Shown: positions 23,030 through 33,090, counted from the stretch's first letter. The stretch is 64,000 nt of DNA from an uncultured Christensenellaceae bacterium (GCA_910588685.1 CAJUPX010000012.1:5330-69329); one strand, 5' to 3'. A program made the numbers and translations. The notes: a model not told the origin generated them from the letters alone.

Positions 23030-25204
23030 TTATTGTTTTTTGTCTATATCAAGTAAATCCTGATATCTTGAAACGTACTTGATAACCGAATCTTCGGTCT
23101 GGTACTTTTCTATTATTTCAGAGCGCCTTTTTGTGGAAATATCGGATATTGCCGTGCTCTTTAACCATTCGTAGAACAGATTTTCAAACGTACCCTCAAC
23201 TTCAACGTTATCCGCCCACTTGGGCTCGTGCTGAACTTCGCCGCTGCTGAATGTATAGGTTACGTAAATTAAATGCCAGCCGTAGTTGCCGCCGCAGATA
23301 CTGAACGAACCCGCGCCTCTTTCAAGAGCCTCGTGAGCGGCATACTCGAACTCCTTAATGTAGCTTGTATCGCCTACCTGAACAGAATAACCGAGATACT
23401 GCGAAAGCACGCTTGTATCGGTGGTATATGCATACTGTAATTCGTTTACCGCACTGAGTGCTTTATACTGCTCGGACTCGGGATTGAGCGCGTTGACTCT
23501 GTTGTATGCTTCGTTTTGATTGCCGAAATCGACTTCACCCGTTCCGTATATAAATTTGGAGTAATCAATTTCTTTGTCGTCGCCGCCGTCTTTATAAAGA
23601 TTATTTTCGTTAAAGACAATATTTTCGTCCCAAGTCGGGGTAAACTTTACTTTGCTTGAACCGATAACGTAGTTTACATAGCCGGAGAACTCTGTAACGA
23701 GGTTTGAAATTGTTACGGGGTTGGGATATAAAACGTAGTCGTCGCGTTCGTCGGTTTTATCGACTACTACGCCGTTGTACGAATATTTTCCCGCGTATTT
23801 TTTAAGATTTTCGTATCTTTCGTTGTTTGTTAGGTTGTTTTTGAAGAACAGCCAGTCGCTGTTGCCGTAATAATCAACGTTTTTCTCGCCCTCGGATTTG
23901 AAAGCGTATTCTTTAGAGCCGTTGAACCAGGCTGCGCGCTGATCGTAGCCGACTATACTGTTGAGAAGCTTGTTTCTCTCGGTATAGTACTCGGGCTTAT
24001 ATTCGTTTTCGCCGTCCTTGTAATCGCTCTGAAGCTGAGTGAGCTTAACGCTCTGCGACTGGTTGAAGGGAAGCAAAATGTTATATACGTAGCCGTAAAC
24101 GCCTTCGCTGTCCTCTTGGGGAGTGTAGAGAAGGAAACTCGAATCCGAGAGATTGCCGAGCACGCCGTTAAATGCTTCCTCGTCCTCATAGGTTTTTTCC
24201 TGCAATTCCAACAGTTCGTTGTAGACCGTCTGCACGTATTCGTAGTTTTGATCGTCGTTGAGCTTTTTCTCCTGCTCATCCTCGTATATATCGTAATACT
24301 TTTCTATAACGCGCTGTTCGAGGCGGGAAACGTATTCATCTTCGTAATATTTGAGTGACTCCAAATCCCTGATGTTTTCGTTTTCGATATCTACGAGATT
24401 GTAGCTGACAAGACCGGATATAAAGTTATTGTAAGCAGTTATACGCTTAGATGTTGTGGAATGCTTTTGTAAAAGCTCCGACCTGTCTGTTTTATAGGCG
24501 CCGGAATTGTCCACAGTGTATTCGCCGAAGCCGGTATAAACTTTGTAGTTTACCGTTCCGTTTTCGCCTGCGGGGTAGTAATCCTCTTTTTCGGTATCCA
24601 CGTTTTCAGGGGTTGCGCGAGTATCGCTGCCCGCCTCCGACGTTTCTTCCTTTATGAGTTGCGTTTCGTATGAGTCGATTGCGGAGTTCAGGGACGACAT
24701 AAGCGAATATTTTGCTATTTTTATGTCTTCATCGTCCAAAAGCTCTTCGTATTTTTTCGCCTGTGACTTATTCGGATCGGTAAACGCCGCCAAAACCTCG
24801 GCTTTTTTAGCGTCGGAATTGCCCTCGCTCTTGGCCTTTTCGTTTAAAAGATACATCGTGGCGTACTGGGTCATTATTGCGTTGCTTACAAGCGAATCAA
24901 TCAGAAGATTAAAAACCTGCTCGTACGTATACCCGTAATTCTGGATATATGAATAACCGACGTTTACAAAATAAGTAATAAGCTCCCTTTTCTGGATAGA
25001 CGCCGTTACGTCAACCGCGTCCTTGTAATATGCAAGCTCCGCGTCGAAATTGTCCGCCTTGGATACGTTAACCGTAGCTATAATCTGCTCCAGATCCTTA
25101 AACGAATCGGTAGATATAAGCGAACACCCGCCGAGCGTAGCGGACGCAGTGATAGCCGCCGCAACCGTACCGCTTATTATAATCTTTTTAGTGGTCTTTT
25201 TCAT
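23030..25204 (-). CDS. PrsA/SurA-like foldase lipoprotein (large)
   Basis: 724 residues from the ATG at 25204. A signal peptide ends in a lipobox (LGGCSLI). Residues 25-250 resemble the SurA/PrsA N-terminal chaperone domain (VFNLLIDSLVSNAIMTQYA, helix-rich). A parvulin-like segment is faint: near residue 640 there is GAGSFSICGGNYGWHLIYV, recalling the GG-D/GWHII end of parvulins. In many Clostridia a PrsA-like gene follows mfd, as here. The protein is about twice the usual length because of a charged middle region. It should help fold secreted proteins at the membrane; isomerase activity is uncertain. Confidence 0.7.
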   Translation of the reverse strand: MKKTTKKIIISGTVAAAITASATLGGCSLISTDSFKDLEQIIATVNVSKADNFDAELAYYKDAVDVTASIQKRELITYFVNVGYSYIQNYGYTYEQVFNLLIDSLVSNAIMTQYATMYLLNEKAKSEGNSDAKKAEVLAAFTDPNKSQAKKYEELLDDEDIKIAKYSLMSSLNSAIDSYETQLIKEETSEAGSDTRATPENVDTEKEDYYPAGENGTVNYKVYTGFGEYTVDNSGAYKTDRSELLQKHSTTSKRITAYNNFISGLVSYNLVDIENENIRDLESLKYYEDEYVSRLEQRVIEKYYDIYEDEQEKKLNDDQNYEYVQTVYNELLELQEKTYEDEEAFNGVLGNLSDSSFLLYTPQEDSEGVYGYVYNILLPFNQSQSVKLTQLQSDYKDGENEYKPEYYTERNKLLNSIVGYDQRAAWFNGSKEYAFKSEGEKNVDYYGNSDWLFFKNNLTNNERYENLKKYAGKYSYNGVVVDKTDERDDYVLYPNPVTISNLVTEFSGYVNYVIGSSKVKFTPTWDENIVFNENNLYKDGGDDKEIDYSKFIYGTGEVDFGNQNEAYNRVNALNPESEQYKALSAVNELQYAYTTDTSVLSQYLGYSVQVGDTSYIKEFEYAAHEALERGAGSFSICGGNYGWHLIYVTYTFSSGEVQHEPKWADNVEVEGTFENLFYEWLKSTAISDISTKRRSEIIEKYQTEDSVIKYVSRYQDLLDIDKKQ

Positions 25205-25294
25205 TTTGTTTTGCTCCAAAGTATCGAATACTATAAAATTCCAACGTTTATTATACAGCATTTGCGCAACTAATGCAAATCATTTTTATGAAGT

Positions 25295-28200
25295 TTAGTT
25301 AAAACTTAGCGCAAATTTTAAAAATTTTGTCATTTCCAGCATAGTTTTTGTAGGCGACTGACGGGGCGTAAACACTATGCAGGGCGCGCTCGTCATAGAA
25401 AGCTTGTAACCGCCCGTAAATTTATCGAGCGCAGCCGCCATACCCGCGGCGTTTAAAACGTTTATCGACGGCAGTTCAAGCGCTCCGTATTTGGAGTTTA
25501 CGCTTATTTTCCTTACGTTCAGTTTAGCGGCGTACGATTTTAGCACTGCTATTACGAGCAGGTTTAAAACCTCGTCGGGCATAGGACCGTAATTGTCCTC
25601 TATAGACAGGCAAACGCGCTTGTAATCTTCAACGGAGCGTATTTCGGCAATCTGTTTATAGCAGTCAAGCCGTCCCGCGCTGCTCTCCACGTATTTTTCG
25701 GGAATATACGCCGTGGCTTTGACGTCAAGTTCCGTAGAGAGCTGTTTTTCTCCGGTAAGTTCCTCTTTAAGAAGTTTGGAATACAGCTCGTAGCCCACCT
25801 TATCCATATGCCCGTGCTGTTCCGCGCCGAGAACGTTTCCCGCGCCTCTGATTTCGAGGTCGCGCATTGCTATTTTAAAACCCGAACCGAGCTCGGTAAA
25901 CCGCATTATTGCTTTTAAGCGCTCGGTTGCGTCGCTTGTGAGCACCTTGTCGCCCTTAAACGTGAAATACGCCTGCGCAAGCCGCGAGCCGCGCCCTACT
26001 CTGCCCCTTAACTGATAGAGCTGGGAAATTCCCAGCCTGTCGGAATCTATGATTATTATTGTATTCGCGTTGGGCAGATCTATGCCGTTTTCGATTATAG
26101 TAGTCGTTACAAGCACGTTTTTTTCGCCGCGGTAAAAGGAATACACGCTGTTTTCGAGCGCTTCCCTGTCCATTCTGCCGTGCGCGTAGCACACCTTTGC
26201 TTCTGGCAGGATTTCGGCTATTCTGCCCGCGAACGAAGAGATTGTTTCCACCCTGTTGTAGAGTATGAACACCTGTCCTCCGCGTGAAATTTCACGGATA
26301 CACGCGTCGCGTATGAGCGTTTCGCTCTCTTCTATGACGTAAGTCTGAACGGGCAGTCTTTTTAAAGGCGGCGTGTTTATAGTGCTTATATCGCGTATAC
26401 CTGCGAGCGACATATGCAGAGTGCGCGGTATAGGCGTAGCCGTCATTGTAAGGCAGTCGATATCTTTTTTTATGTGTTTTATCTTTTCCTTGTGTTCCAC
26501 GCCGAAACGCTGTTCCTCGTCGAGCACCAAAAGTCCGAGGTCGTAAAATTTTACGTCTGACGACAAAAGCCTGTGCGTACCGATAATGAGGTCTATATCC
26601 CCCTTTTGCAGAGCCGTTAATATTTTTTCCTGTTCGGCGGCAGTTTTAAAGCGGTTTAACACCTCCACACGCAGACCAAACTCTTTAAAACGTTCGGAAG
26701 CGGTGTTGAAGTGCTGTTCGCTGAGCACTGTGCTCGGACACATTACGGCAGCCTGTTTACCGCCGAGAACGCACAGATAAACGGCGCGCAGAGCAACCTC
26801 GGTTTTGCCGTAACCCACGTCGCCGCACAAAAGTCTGTCCATTACCTTGCCCGAACACATATCTTTTTTTATTTCTTCGATCGATACGAGCTGGTCGGGC
26901 GTTTCCTCATAGTCGAACGCGTCCTCGAACTCCTGCATCATTACTGTGTTTTCGGGAAAACAGAAACCCTTTTTCTGCCCCCTCTCCGCATAAAGCTCTT
27001 TGAGGTCGAACGCAAGTTTTTTAATCGACTGCTTTACGCGCTCTTTTACCCTTTCAAACTCCGCGCCGCCTATGCGCGACAGAGCGGGATCGGGCTCGCC
27101 GACGTATTTCGAGAGCACGTCCATCTGCTCCACGGGCACGTGCAGCATATCGCCGCCCTTGTACTCTATGGAAACGTATTCCTTTATTCCGTCGCTCGTT
27201 TCTATTTTCTGCGTGCCGGTAATTTTGCCGACGCCGTGTTTTTCGTGAACGCAGTAGTCGCCTATCTCAGGCGCGGTGAACATATCGCCGCGCTTTTTAC
27301 GTATGCGTTTAATTACGGCTTTGGTATATAAATCCGAGCTGCCTACTATTACGAGCTTGCACTCGTGAAGAATTAATCCGTGTTCGAGAGCGGACGCGCT
27401 CGTAGTTACGCCCTGCAACGCCTCGAAACGGTCGGGCTCGGGGTAGACGGGGAGATATTCGTCGGACAATAATGAGTTTAATTTATCGGTGCGCTGCGCG
27501 CTGCCGCAGAACGCCAAAATTTTATAGCCGTTTGCAAGCCAGCCCTTTACGTCTGTAATAAACTGCGGCATTGCGTTTAAATACGACGGCACGGGCGTTG
27601 AACGCAAATCGTAGGTTTTGAGCGGATTGAAAAAGCGCGTACCCGATTTGAACGTCTGAACGGCAAGGCACCTGTAATTTTTAAAGCCTTCAAAAAGCTC
27701 CTGCGGGGTTATCAGCTGCCTTTCGGAAAACGAAAAAGCCTCGCCGCCCTTTTTAAGCTCGTTCACCCTTTCGCAGTGCTCCTTGTAAACGCCCGCCGCC
27801 TTGTCCTCTATCGGCTTGCATTCGTCGAAAATCACAAGCGTATTTTTATCTATTAAATCGAATACCGTACGCGCCGACTTTAAGAGCGGCATAATAAACG
27901 ACGCGCCGGAAAAGGGCAACCCGGACGCGAGTTTTTCGGTTATTTCCGAAGCGATAGTTTTTGCGCGTTCGTATGCCTTTATATTTGCGCTCGTTTTAAG
28001 TTCGCGCGACAGTATATCCGCCACAATAGCCGCTTCGCCGTCGGAAAACGACACGTCGGTAGCCGCGGTGATTTCCAAAAAATCAACCTCGTCAAGCCTT
28101 TCGCCGCTCGCAAAATCGTACGGTCTTATTTTTTCCACGGTGTCGCCGAAAAAGTCCACTCTTACGGGATTTTCCGAGCCGACGGGAAAAATATCGAGTA

Positions 28201-28708
28201 TATCGCCGCGAATTGCAAAAGTACCCGCGGAATCCGCCGAATACTCGCGCGTGTAGCCCATTTTTACAAGATTGCCGGGCAGCGCTCCGTAATCGGTTTC
28301 CTCGCCTTTTTCAATGCGGATAAATGCTACTGAGGCAGGGAAGAGCTGCATTAACGCCTCAACGTCGCACACTACGAACTCGGCGCCGCCGAGCATTGCA
28401 CGGATTGCCGTTATTCTGCGGAATAACGCGTCTTTTGAAACGGCGTCTTTATATAAAATAACCTCGTCTTTTGCGGGCAGGAGCGCGCAGGATTTGCCCG
28501 ATAACACGCTTATTCCCTCGTACGCTTTACGTGCCGAAACTGGGTCGGAGGTTATGTACAGCAATTTGCCCGCGGTAAGCGAAGCCAAAAGCTGTTTATG
28601 TGTTTCCGACAGTCCAAAAGCCGCCGTCGGCGTGCCGAGGCGGATGTCGTTTGCAAGGGCGGAATATTCGCCCTTTAAATTTTCATACTTAAAAAAACCT
28701 TTTTTCAA
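25295..28708 (-). CDS. mfd: Transcription-repair coupling factor
   Basis: 1137 residues. The N-terminal UvrB-like module is followed by the RNA polymerase-interacting domain (GDYCVHEKHGVGKITG, YVSIEYKGGDMLHVPVEQ), then a RecG-type translocase with Walker A GDVGYGKTEVA, DEEQRFGV and the SAT-like TATPIPRT, and the C-terminal TRCF domain. It removes stalled RNA polymerase at lesions and recruits UvrA. The start is a TTG with GGAAG six nt upstream; no in-frame ATG is near. It lies in the run prs-pth-mfd-prsA-uppP. Confidence 0.97.
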   Translation of the reverse strand: MKKGFFKYENLKGEYSALANDIRLGTPTAAFGLSETHKQLLASLTAGKLLYITSDPVSARKAYEGISVLSGKSCALLPAKDEVILYKDAVSKDALFRRITAIRAMLGGAEFVVCDVEALMQLFPASVAFIRIEKGEETDYGALPGNLVKMGYTREYSADSAGTFAIRGDILDIFPVGSENPVRVDFFGDTVEKIRPYDFASGERLDEVDFLEITAATDVSFSDGEAAIVADILSRELKTSANIKAYERAKTIASEITEKLASGLPFSGASFIMPLLKSARTVFDLIDKNTLVIFDECKPIEDKAAGVYKEHCERVNELKKGGEAFSFSERQLITPQELFEGFKNYRCLAVQTFKSGTRFFNPLKTYDLRSTPVPSYLNAMPQFITDVKGWLANGYKILAFCGSAQRTDKLNSLLSDEYLPVYPEPDRFEALQGVTTSASALEHGLILHECKLVIVGSSDLYTKAVIKRIRKKRGDMFTAPEIGDYCVHEKHGVGKITGTQKIETSDGIKEYVSIEYKGGDMLHVPVEQMDVLSKYVGEPDPALSRIGGAEFERVKERVKQSIKKLAFDLKELYAERGQKKGFCFPENTVMMQEFEDAFDYEETPDQLVSIEEIKKDMCSGKVMDRLLCGDVGYGKTEVALRAVYLCVLGGKQAAVMCPSTVLSEQHFNTASERFKEFGLRVEVLNRFKTAAEQEKILTALQKGDIDLIIGTHRLLSSDVKFYDLGLLVLDEEQRFGVEHKEKIKHIKKDIDCLTMTATPIPRTLHMSLAGIRDISTINTPPLKRLPVQTYVIEESETLIRDACIREISRGGQVFILYNRVETISSFAGRIAEILPEAKVCYAHGRMDREALENSVYSFYRGEKNVLVTTTIIENGIDLPNANTIIIIDSDRLGISQLYQLRGRVGRGSRLAQAYFTFKGDKVLTSDATERLKAIMRFTELGSGFKIAMRDLEIRGAGNVLGAEQHGHMDKVGYELYSKLLKEELTGEKQLSTELDVKATAYIPEKYVESSAGRLDCYKQIAEIRSVEDYKRVCLSIEDNYGPMPDEVLNLLVIAVLKSYAAKLNVRKISVNSKYGALELPSINVLNAAGMAAALDKFTGGYKLSMTSAPCIVFTPRQSPTKTMLEMTKFLKFALSFN

Positions 28709-28727
28709 TGCTGTCTTCCGGCTGTAA

Positions 28728-29291
28728 TCAGCCGTTGAATCCGGTCATAACGTTTTCTATTTTCTGCCCGCCCGCAAGCGCTATCGCCGCGTCGGCGGCT
28801 CTGCCGCAAGCGGATATAAACAGCTCGTAGTCGGATTTTTTAACTTCTGATAAAACGTAGTTGATAATAGGGATATTTACTTCGGGGTCGCGTATGCCTA
28901 TGCGGATACGCGCAAAGTTCTGCGTGCCTGTTTCGGCAATCACGGAACGCATTCCGTTATGCGTGCCCGCACTGCCGGAGGGGCGTATCCGCACGCTGCC
29001 TTTGGGTATGTCGTAGTCGTCATATAAAACTACAAGATTTTCGCACGTGCATTTGTATTTGGCGAGGAGCTGTTTAACCGCCCTGCCGCTCGCGTTCATA
29101 TAGGTTACGGGACGGGCGACAATCACCTTTTTGCCGCCTATATATGCTTCGGCAACGTAGGATTCGCATTCCTTTTTTTTGAATTTAACGCCGAGCTTTG
29201 CAGCGACGTCGCCCGCCGCGATATATCCCATATTATGAAAAGTTTTTAAATATTTTTCTTCGGGATTTCCCAAGCCTACTATGATATACAT
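28728..29291 (-). CDS. pth: Peptidyl-tRNA hydrolase
   Basis: 187 residues. Motifs are MYIIVGLGNPEEKYLKTFHNMGY, with the catalytic His in HNMG, then PVTYMNASGRAV, LYDDYDIPKGSVRIRPSGSA and GTHNGMRS. It frees tRNA from prematurely released peptidyl-tRNA. The start is 5 nt after the prs stop, and mfd follows at 19 nt; the prs-pth-mfd order is standard for Firmicutes. Confidence 0.97.
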   Translation of the reverse strand: MYIIVGLGNPEEKYLKTFHNMGYIAAGDVAAKLGVKFKKKECESYVAEAYIGGKKVIVARPVTYMNASGRAVKQLLAKYKCTCENLVVLYDDYDIPKGSVRIRPSGSAGTHNGMRSVIAETGTQNFARIRIGIRDPEVNIPIINYVLSEVKKSDYELFISACGRAADAAIALAGGQKIENVMTGFNG

Positions 29292-29296
29292 AAATA

Positions 29297-30244
29297 TTAA
29301 TCGTAGATTTTGGACATAGATTTATCCAAATATACATTCTCAATAGCAGAGGCAAAAATGGGCGCAGTGGTGATAATCTTGAAAATGGGCAGCATTTTGT
29401 CCTTTGGAATATCGATTGTATCGAGAATAGCAAGCTCGCTTATAGGTGAAGCCGCAAGTCTTTCTATTGCGGGACCGGACAGAACGCCGTGCGAACAGCA
29501 GGCGTAAATTTCCTTTGCGCCCGCCTCCTTTAACGCTTTTGCGCCCTGAACTATGGTGCCGGCGGTATCAATCATATCGTCTACCATAAGGCAGTTTTTG
29601 CCTTCAACGTCGCCGATAATGTGCATAACCTCCATTACGTTCGCCTTGGGACGGCGTTTGTCGATTATAGCCATTTTGGCGTCCATTCTCGCGGCAACCT
29701 TTCTCGCCCTTGCAACCGAACCGATATCAGGGGATACCACAACAAAATCCTCGTCCACCTTGGGTTTGAAATAATTATAGAGCGTGGGTCCGCCCACAAG
29801 GTTGTCCAGAGGTATATCGAAAAAGCCCTGAATCTGCATACAGTGCAAATCCATAGTAAGCACTCTGTCCGCGCCTGCGGAGGTAAGAAGATTTGCAACG
29901 AGTTTTGCCGTGATAGGCTCGCGCGAGCGCGCCTTTCTGTCCTGGCGGGCGTAACCGAAATAGGGAATTACCGCCGTAATTCTGCCCGCGCTGGCACGTT
30001 TTGCCGCGTCTATCATAATGAGAAGTTCCATTAAATTTGTGTTAACGGGACTGCTTGTAGACTGGATAAGGAAAACGTCCATACCGCGAATGGTTTCGGC
30101 GAAGCGCACGTAAATTTCTCCGTCGGAAAAGTGCGTTACCTCCATCTCTCCAAGACTCGTGTTGAGCTTTGCCGCGATTTTTTCTGCAAGCGGTTTGTTT
30201 GAATTGCCCGAAAAAATCTTTATCTCGTTGCCGTGGTTAATCAT
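29297..30244 (-). CDS. prs: Ribose-phosphate pyrophosphokinase
   Basis: 315 residues, class I PRPP synthase. Motifs are IKIFSGNSNKPLAEKIA, DGEIYVRFAETIRG, IPYFGYARQDRKARSREPI (ATP loop) and the PRPP-binding NCLMVDDMIDTAGT. It makes PRPP from ribose 5-phosphate for nucleotide, His and Trp synthesis. A strong ribosome site (GGAGG) precedes the ATG and a clear promoter lies at 30316-30345. Confidence 0.97.
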   Translation of the reverse strand: MINHGNEIKIFSGNSNKPLAEKIAAKLNTSLGEMEVTHFSDGEIYVRFAETIRGMDVFLIQSTSSPVNTNLMELLIMIDAAKRASAGRITAVIPYFGYARQDRKARSREPITAKLVANLLTSAGADRVLTMDLHCMQIQGFFDIPLDNLVGGPTLYNYFKPKVDEDFVVVSPDIGSVARARKVAARMDAKMAIIDKRRPKANVMEVMHIIGDVEGKNCLMVDDMIDTAGTIVQGAKALKEAGAKEIYACCSHGVLSGPAIERLAASPISELAILDTIDIPKDKMLPIFKIITTAPIFASAIENVYLDKSMSKIYD

Positions 30245-30315
30245 AAGCTTTTCTGCCTCCGATACGTTTGTATATTATAAAGAATAAATCTTTTTTATCC
30301 GGTTTGCGCCTATCC

Positions 30316-30345
30316 ATTGTACATAACAGAGCGCGGCTTTGTCAA
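30316..30345 (-). promoter_or_regulatory. Promoter of the prs operon
   Basis: TTGACA (30340-30345), 18 bp, TACAAT (30316-30321) on the minus strand; leader of about 65 nt to the prs ATG. Confidence 0.65.
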
Positions 30346-30381
30346 TTAAATATATAATAAACCCGCAAATTTTACTCTTTG

Positions 30382-30861
30382 TTAAGAGGTTTCGTCTTGT
30401 GAAATTTTTTGTAACTTTTCGCGTTCTCTCATTTCACGGAAAAACGACGATAAAATGCCGGCGCACTCCGCCTCCATTACTCCGCCCTCCACGTCTAATT
30501 TATGGTTAACGAGGTTGGATTCGGCAAGAGCGTTAGTCATAGACCTGCCCTTAGCCTCGAACGCGCCGAAATATACTTTTTTTATGCGCGCGTTGAGCAT
30601 TGCGCCCAGGCACATAGGGCAGGGCTCCAAAGTCACGTACATTTCGCATTCGGGTATTCGCCAGCTCTTTAATTTTTTACAGGCTTTTTCGATAGCCTCT
30701 ATTTCGGCGTGAGCCGTGGCTATCTGTTTTTTAGTGCGCTTGTTGTAGCCGCGGGATATAACCTTTCCGTCGCAAACCACTACCGCGCCTATGGGCACTT
30801 CTCCTGCTTTTTTAGCCTGCTCCGCACATCTGAGGGCGGCTTTCATAAATTTATTTGCCAT
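30382..30861 (-). CDS. tadA: tRNA-specific adenosine deaminase
   Basis: 159 residues. The zinc and proton-relay motif is TAHAEIEAI, and the second zinc motif is EPCPMCLGAM; the C-terminal FFREMREREK matches TadA. It converts A34 to inosine in tRNA-Arg(ACG). The start overlaps the end of the M14 peptidase gene by 11 nt. Together with rlmH this forms a translation-linked run. Confidence 0.95.
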   Translation of the reverse strand: MANKFMKAALRCAEQAKKAGEVPIGAVVVCDGKVISRGYNKRTKKQIATAHAEIEAIEKACKKLKSWRIPECEMYVTLEPCPMCLGAMLNARIKKVYFGAFEAKGRSMTNALAESNLVNHKLDVEGGVMEAECAGILSSFFREMREREKLQKISQDETS

Positions 30862-31579
30862 AGTTTTCCGTAAAGTTCAAAAGCAGCTTATAGCACTTTT
30901 TGAGCTTGGACAGTTTTTTTATGGGATGACACAGCCCGTCCGAGCCGCACTCCACCGTATATGCGGGAATTTTAAGCTTCTGGATACACCAGTCCTTATA
31001 ACCGCCCGCAGAACCGTAAATTTTTTTGACTTTGTATCCCGTAGCCCGGGAAATTATCTCCGCGCCGCGTTTATCGCCCATACCGCAAAACTCCCAGTAT
31101 ATCTCCTCGCCTTTGGTATGGAAGCTGAGCGTTACGTACGGACGCACTTTAACGGTAAAATCCCTTAACGCTGCCGTTTCCGGCTCGGAAAAAGGGTAAT
31201 CGCCTATGCAGTTTTCGCCGCCGCGCGATTTGGTGTTAAGCCTGCCGCTCCCCCACTCCGCGTCGAAATTGCAGTTTAAATCCACTCCGCGCACGTTGGA
31301 CTTCCACAAGGGGAAGGTTGTTTGCGAAATAAGAGCGCCGTCGGGGTTGAGCAGCGGTATAATCCAGCCGCCGCTCTTTACGCCTTTTTTTAAATGTACG
31401 AGAGCAAGCCGCGCGGTTATCCATTCGCGGGCGTGCACGGCGTACACCGCGATAAACTGTCTGCCCGTGCGCTTACCGGTGTGAAAGGCGAAAATCTCCC
31501 TGCCCTGGCAGGAGTAACCTATTACGCATTTATAGCCCGGGTAGCTTTGGTAAAAGGATTTTACTTCATCATAAATCAC
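30851..31579 (-). CDS. M14-family zinc carboxypeptidase (peptidoglycan-type)
   Basis: 242 residues from a GTG. Zinc ligands sit in VHAREW (HxxE) and in LSFHTKGEE; substrate motifs are NPDG and RGVDLNCNF; the catalytic Glu is in YTVECG. No signal peptide is visible, so it resembles the short cytosolic gamma-D-glutamyl-diaminopimelate peptidases used for muropeptide recycling. There is no good ribosome site in front of the GTG, so the exact start is uncertain, and coupling to rlmH 20 nt upstream is possible. Confidence 0.82.
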   Translation of the reverse strand: MIYDEVKSFYQSYPGYKCVIGYSCQGREIFAFHTGKRTGRQFIAVYAVHAREWITARLALVHLKKGVKSGGWIIPLLNPDGALISQTTFPLWKSNVRGVDLNCNFDAEWGSGRLNTKSRGGENCIGDYPFSEPETAALRDFTVKVRPYVTLSFHTKGEEIYWEFCGMGDKRGAEIISRATGYKVKKIYGSAGGYKDWCIQKLKIPAYTVECGSDGLCHPIKKLSKLKKCYKLLLNFTENYGK

Positions 31580-31598
31580 ACGGTATTATATGATTTTT

Positions 31599-32036
31599 TT
31601 ACTTGTGGTATTCGCTTCCGCTTATTATCATAAAAGCGCGGTATATCTGCTCGGCAAGTATTACGCGCATTAACTGGTGCGGAAAAGTCATATCCGAAAA
31701 GGACAAACAAAAATCCGCGCGGCTTTTTACTTCGTCGGAAAGCCCGCACGAAGAGCCGATAATAAAGGTAATTTCTTCGCCCCTGTCCGAAAGCTGTTTT
31801 ATTTTTCCAGCAAGTCCCCCGCTCGTAAGCTTTACTCCCTCTATGCAAAGCGCGATTTTATAGCCTTTACAGCTTTTTAAAATACCTGCGGCTTCGTCGC
31901 CGGGATTTCTGCCCTCGGCAAGCTCTTTTATTTCGACCTTTGCAAAGCGGGAAAGACGTTTTAAGTATTCGGCTATCGCGGCGCGGTAAAACTCCTCTTT
32001 TATTTTACCTACGCACACTATGTTGATCTTCTGCAT
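31599..32036 (-). CDS. rlmH: 23S rRNA pseudouridine(1915) N3-methyltransferase
   Basis: 145 residues from the ATG at 32036 (AGGTG upstream). SPOUT-fold trefoil knot motifs are ITFIIGSSCGLSDEV and the C-terminal FPHQLMRVILAEQIYRAF. It methylates pseudouridine 1915 in helix 69 of assembled ribosomes. The start lies two nt before the CPBP gene's stop, so the genes are coupled. Confidence 0.96.
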   Translation of the reverse strand: MQKINIVCVGKIKEEFYRAAIAEYLKRLSRFAKVEIKELAEGRNPGDEAAGILKSCKGYKIALCIEGVKLTSGGLAGKIKQLSDRGEEITFIIGSSCGLSDEVKSRADFCLSFSDMTFPHQLMRVILAEQIYRAFMIISGSEYHK

Positions 32037-32037
32037 T

Positions 32038-33012
32038 TTAACCGACACCTAAAAGCGAGCATATCCAGATTATTGCCATAACGGCAATTCCGACAGACCC
32101 GAACAGGAAGAATTTTTTTACCTCGCCTTTTTTACCTTTTATAAGCGGCGTTTTGTCGAGTATGAGCCAAACCAAACCGCCGATTAAACAGAGCGCGGAC
32201 AAAATGAATATAGCCGCCGTACCGCCATTTGAAATATTGAGCGAACCGTCCGCATTATAGGCGTGGAAATAAATTAAAAGCACAACGAGCGCGTTGTTGA
32301 TGAAGTGCATCAGCGTTGCGGGAAGAATAGAGCCCGAGCGTATTGTTATAAACGCGAAAATGCAGCCTAAAATGAACTGGTACACCGTCTGTTCGGGCGA
32401 GCCGTGAAAAAGAGAAAAGGCAAACCCGGCTAAAAATACGGACGCTACGGCGCCCGCCGTGCGCTCTGCGTTGCGGAGTATGAGTCCTCGGAACAAAAGT
32501 TCCTCCATTACGGCAGGAAAAACGGCAACTATAAGCAGCGCGGGAATCAGACCCCAGCCCGACATACCGGAAATGTGATTTTCAAGCTTCTGCAAGCCCG
32601 CACTCTCCTCATATCCGAATAATTTTAAAAACTCAACGGTTACGGTATTTACCCAGCTGAGCGCGAACAAAAGCCCGAAAATCAGCATTACAGCCATTAA
32701 ATAATATTTGGGCTTACACTTTAACGGCGCTATTTCAAAAAACTTTATTTTATATTTTTTAAGAACCGCGAAAACGGTAACGGCTATCGCTACGGGCGAT
32801 ACGAGCAAGTTGAGGTACAGCATACCCGCGCTGTTTTCATTGACGTTCGCGGCGTAAATTAAAATTGCCGCTAAAACCGCGAAAACAAGGGTAAATATAA
32901 GCAACGAAACCGTTGCTATGCTGTACGACAGTCCTCCCGTTTTTGCATTGAGGTTTGTTATAGGCTCCTGCGCCGTTTGCATATTCTCCATGTCTTTAAA
33001 ATTTACTTCCAT
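32038..33012 (-). CDS. CPBP-family intramembrane metalloprotease
   Basis: 324 residues with about eight membrane segments. The Abi/CAAX motifs are VMEELLFRGLI (EExxxR), FSLFHGSPEQ and the third His motif in LMHFINNAL. Family members cleave prenylated proteins or act in bacteriocin immunity; some are scaffolds. The C-terminal hydrophobic tail is unremarkable. The gene is divergent from the fumarase operon and upstream of rlmH. Confidence 0.9.
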   Translation of the reverse strand: MEVNFKDMENMQTAQEPITNLNAKTGGLSYSIATVSLLIFTLVFAVLAAILIYAANVNENSAGMLYLNLLVSPVAIAVTVFAVLKKYKIKFFEIAPLKCKPKYYLMAVMLIFGLLFALSWVNTVTVEFLKLFGYEESAGLQKLENHISGMSGWGLIPALLIVAVFPAVMEELLFRGLILRNAERTAGAVASVFLAGFAFSLFHGSPEQTVYQFILGCIFAFITIRSGSILPATLMHFINNALVVLLIYFHAYNADGSLNISNGGTAAIFILSALCLIGGLVWLILDKTPLIKGKKGEVKKFFLFGSVGIAVMAIIWICSLLGVG

Positions 33013-33055
33013 AAACTAATTATAGCACAAATTCTATTTTATACAAAATAAATAA

Positions 33056-33084
33056 TTTACTTTTATGAAAAATTATTATAAAAT
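33056..33084 (+). promoter_or_regulatory. Promoter of the fumarase operon, likely leaderless
   Basis: TTTACT (33056-33061), 17 bp, TAAAAT (33079-33084). Only six bases separate the -10 box from the ATG at 33091, so transcription should start at or next to the start codon. Confidence 0.6.
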
Positions 33085-33090
33085 CTGGTT

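Noticed and set aside
27801..28256. 151-codon frame opposite mfd
   Set aside because: Ser-rich antisense shadow of mfd with no start signals.
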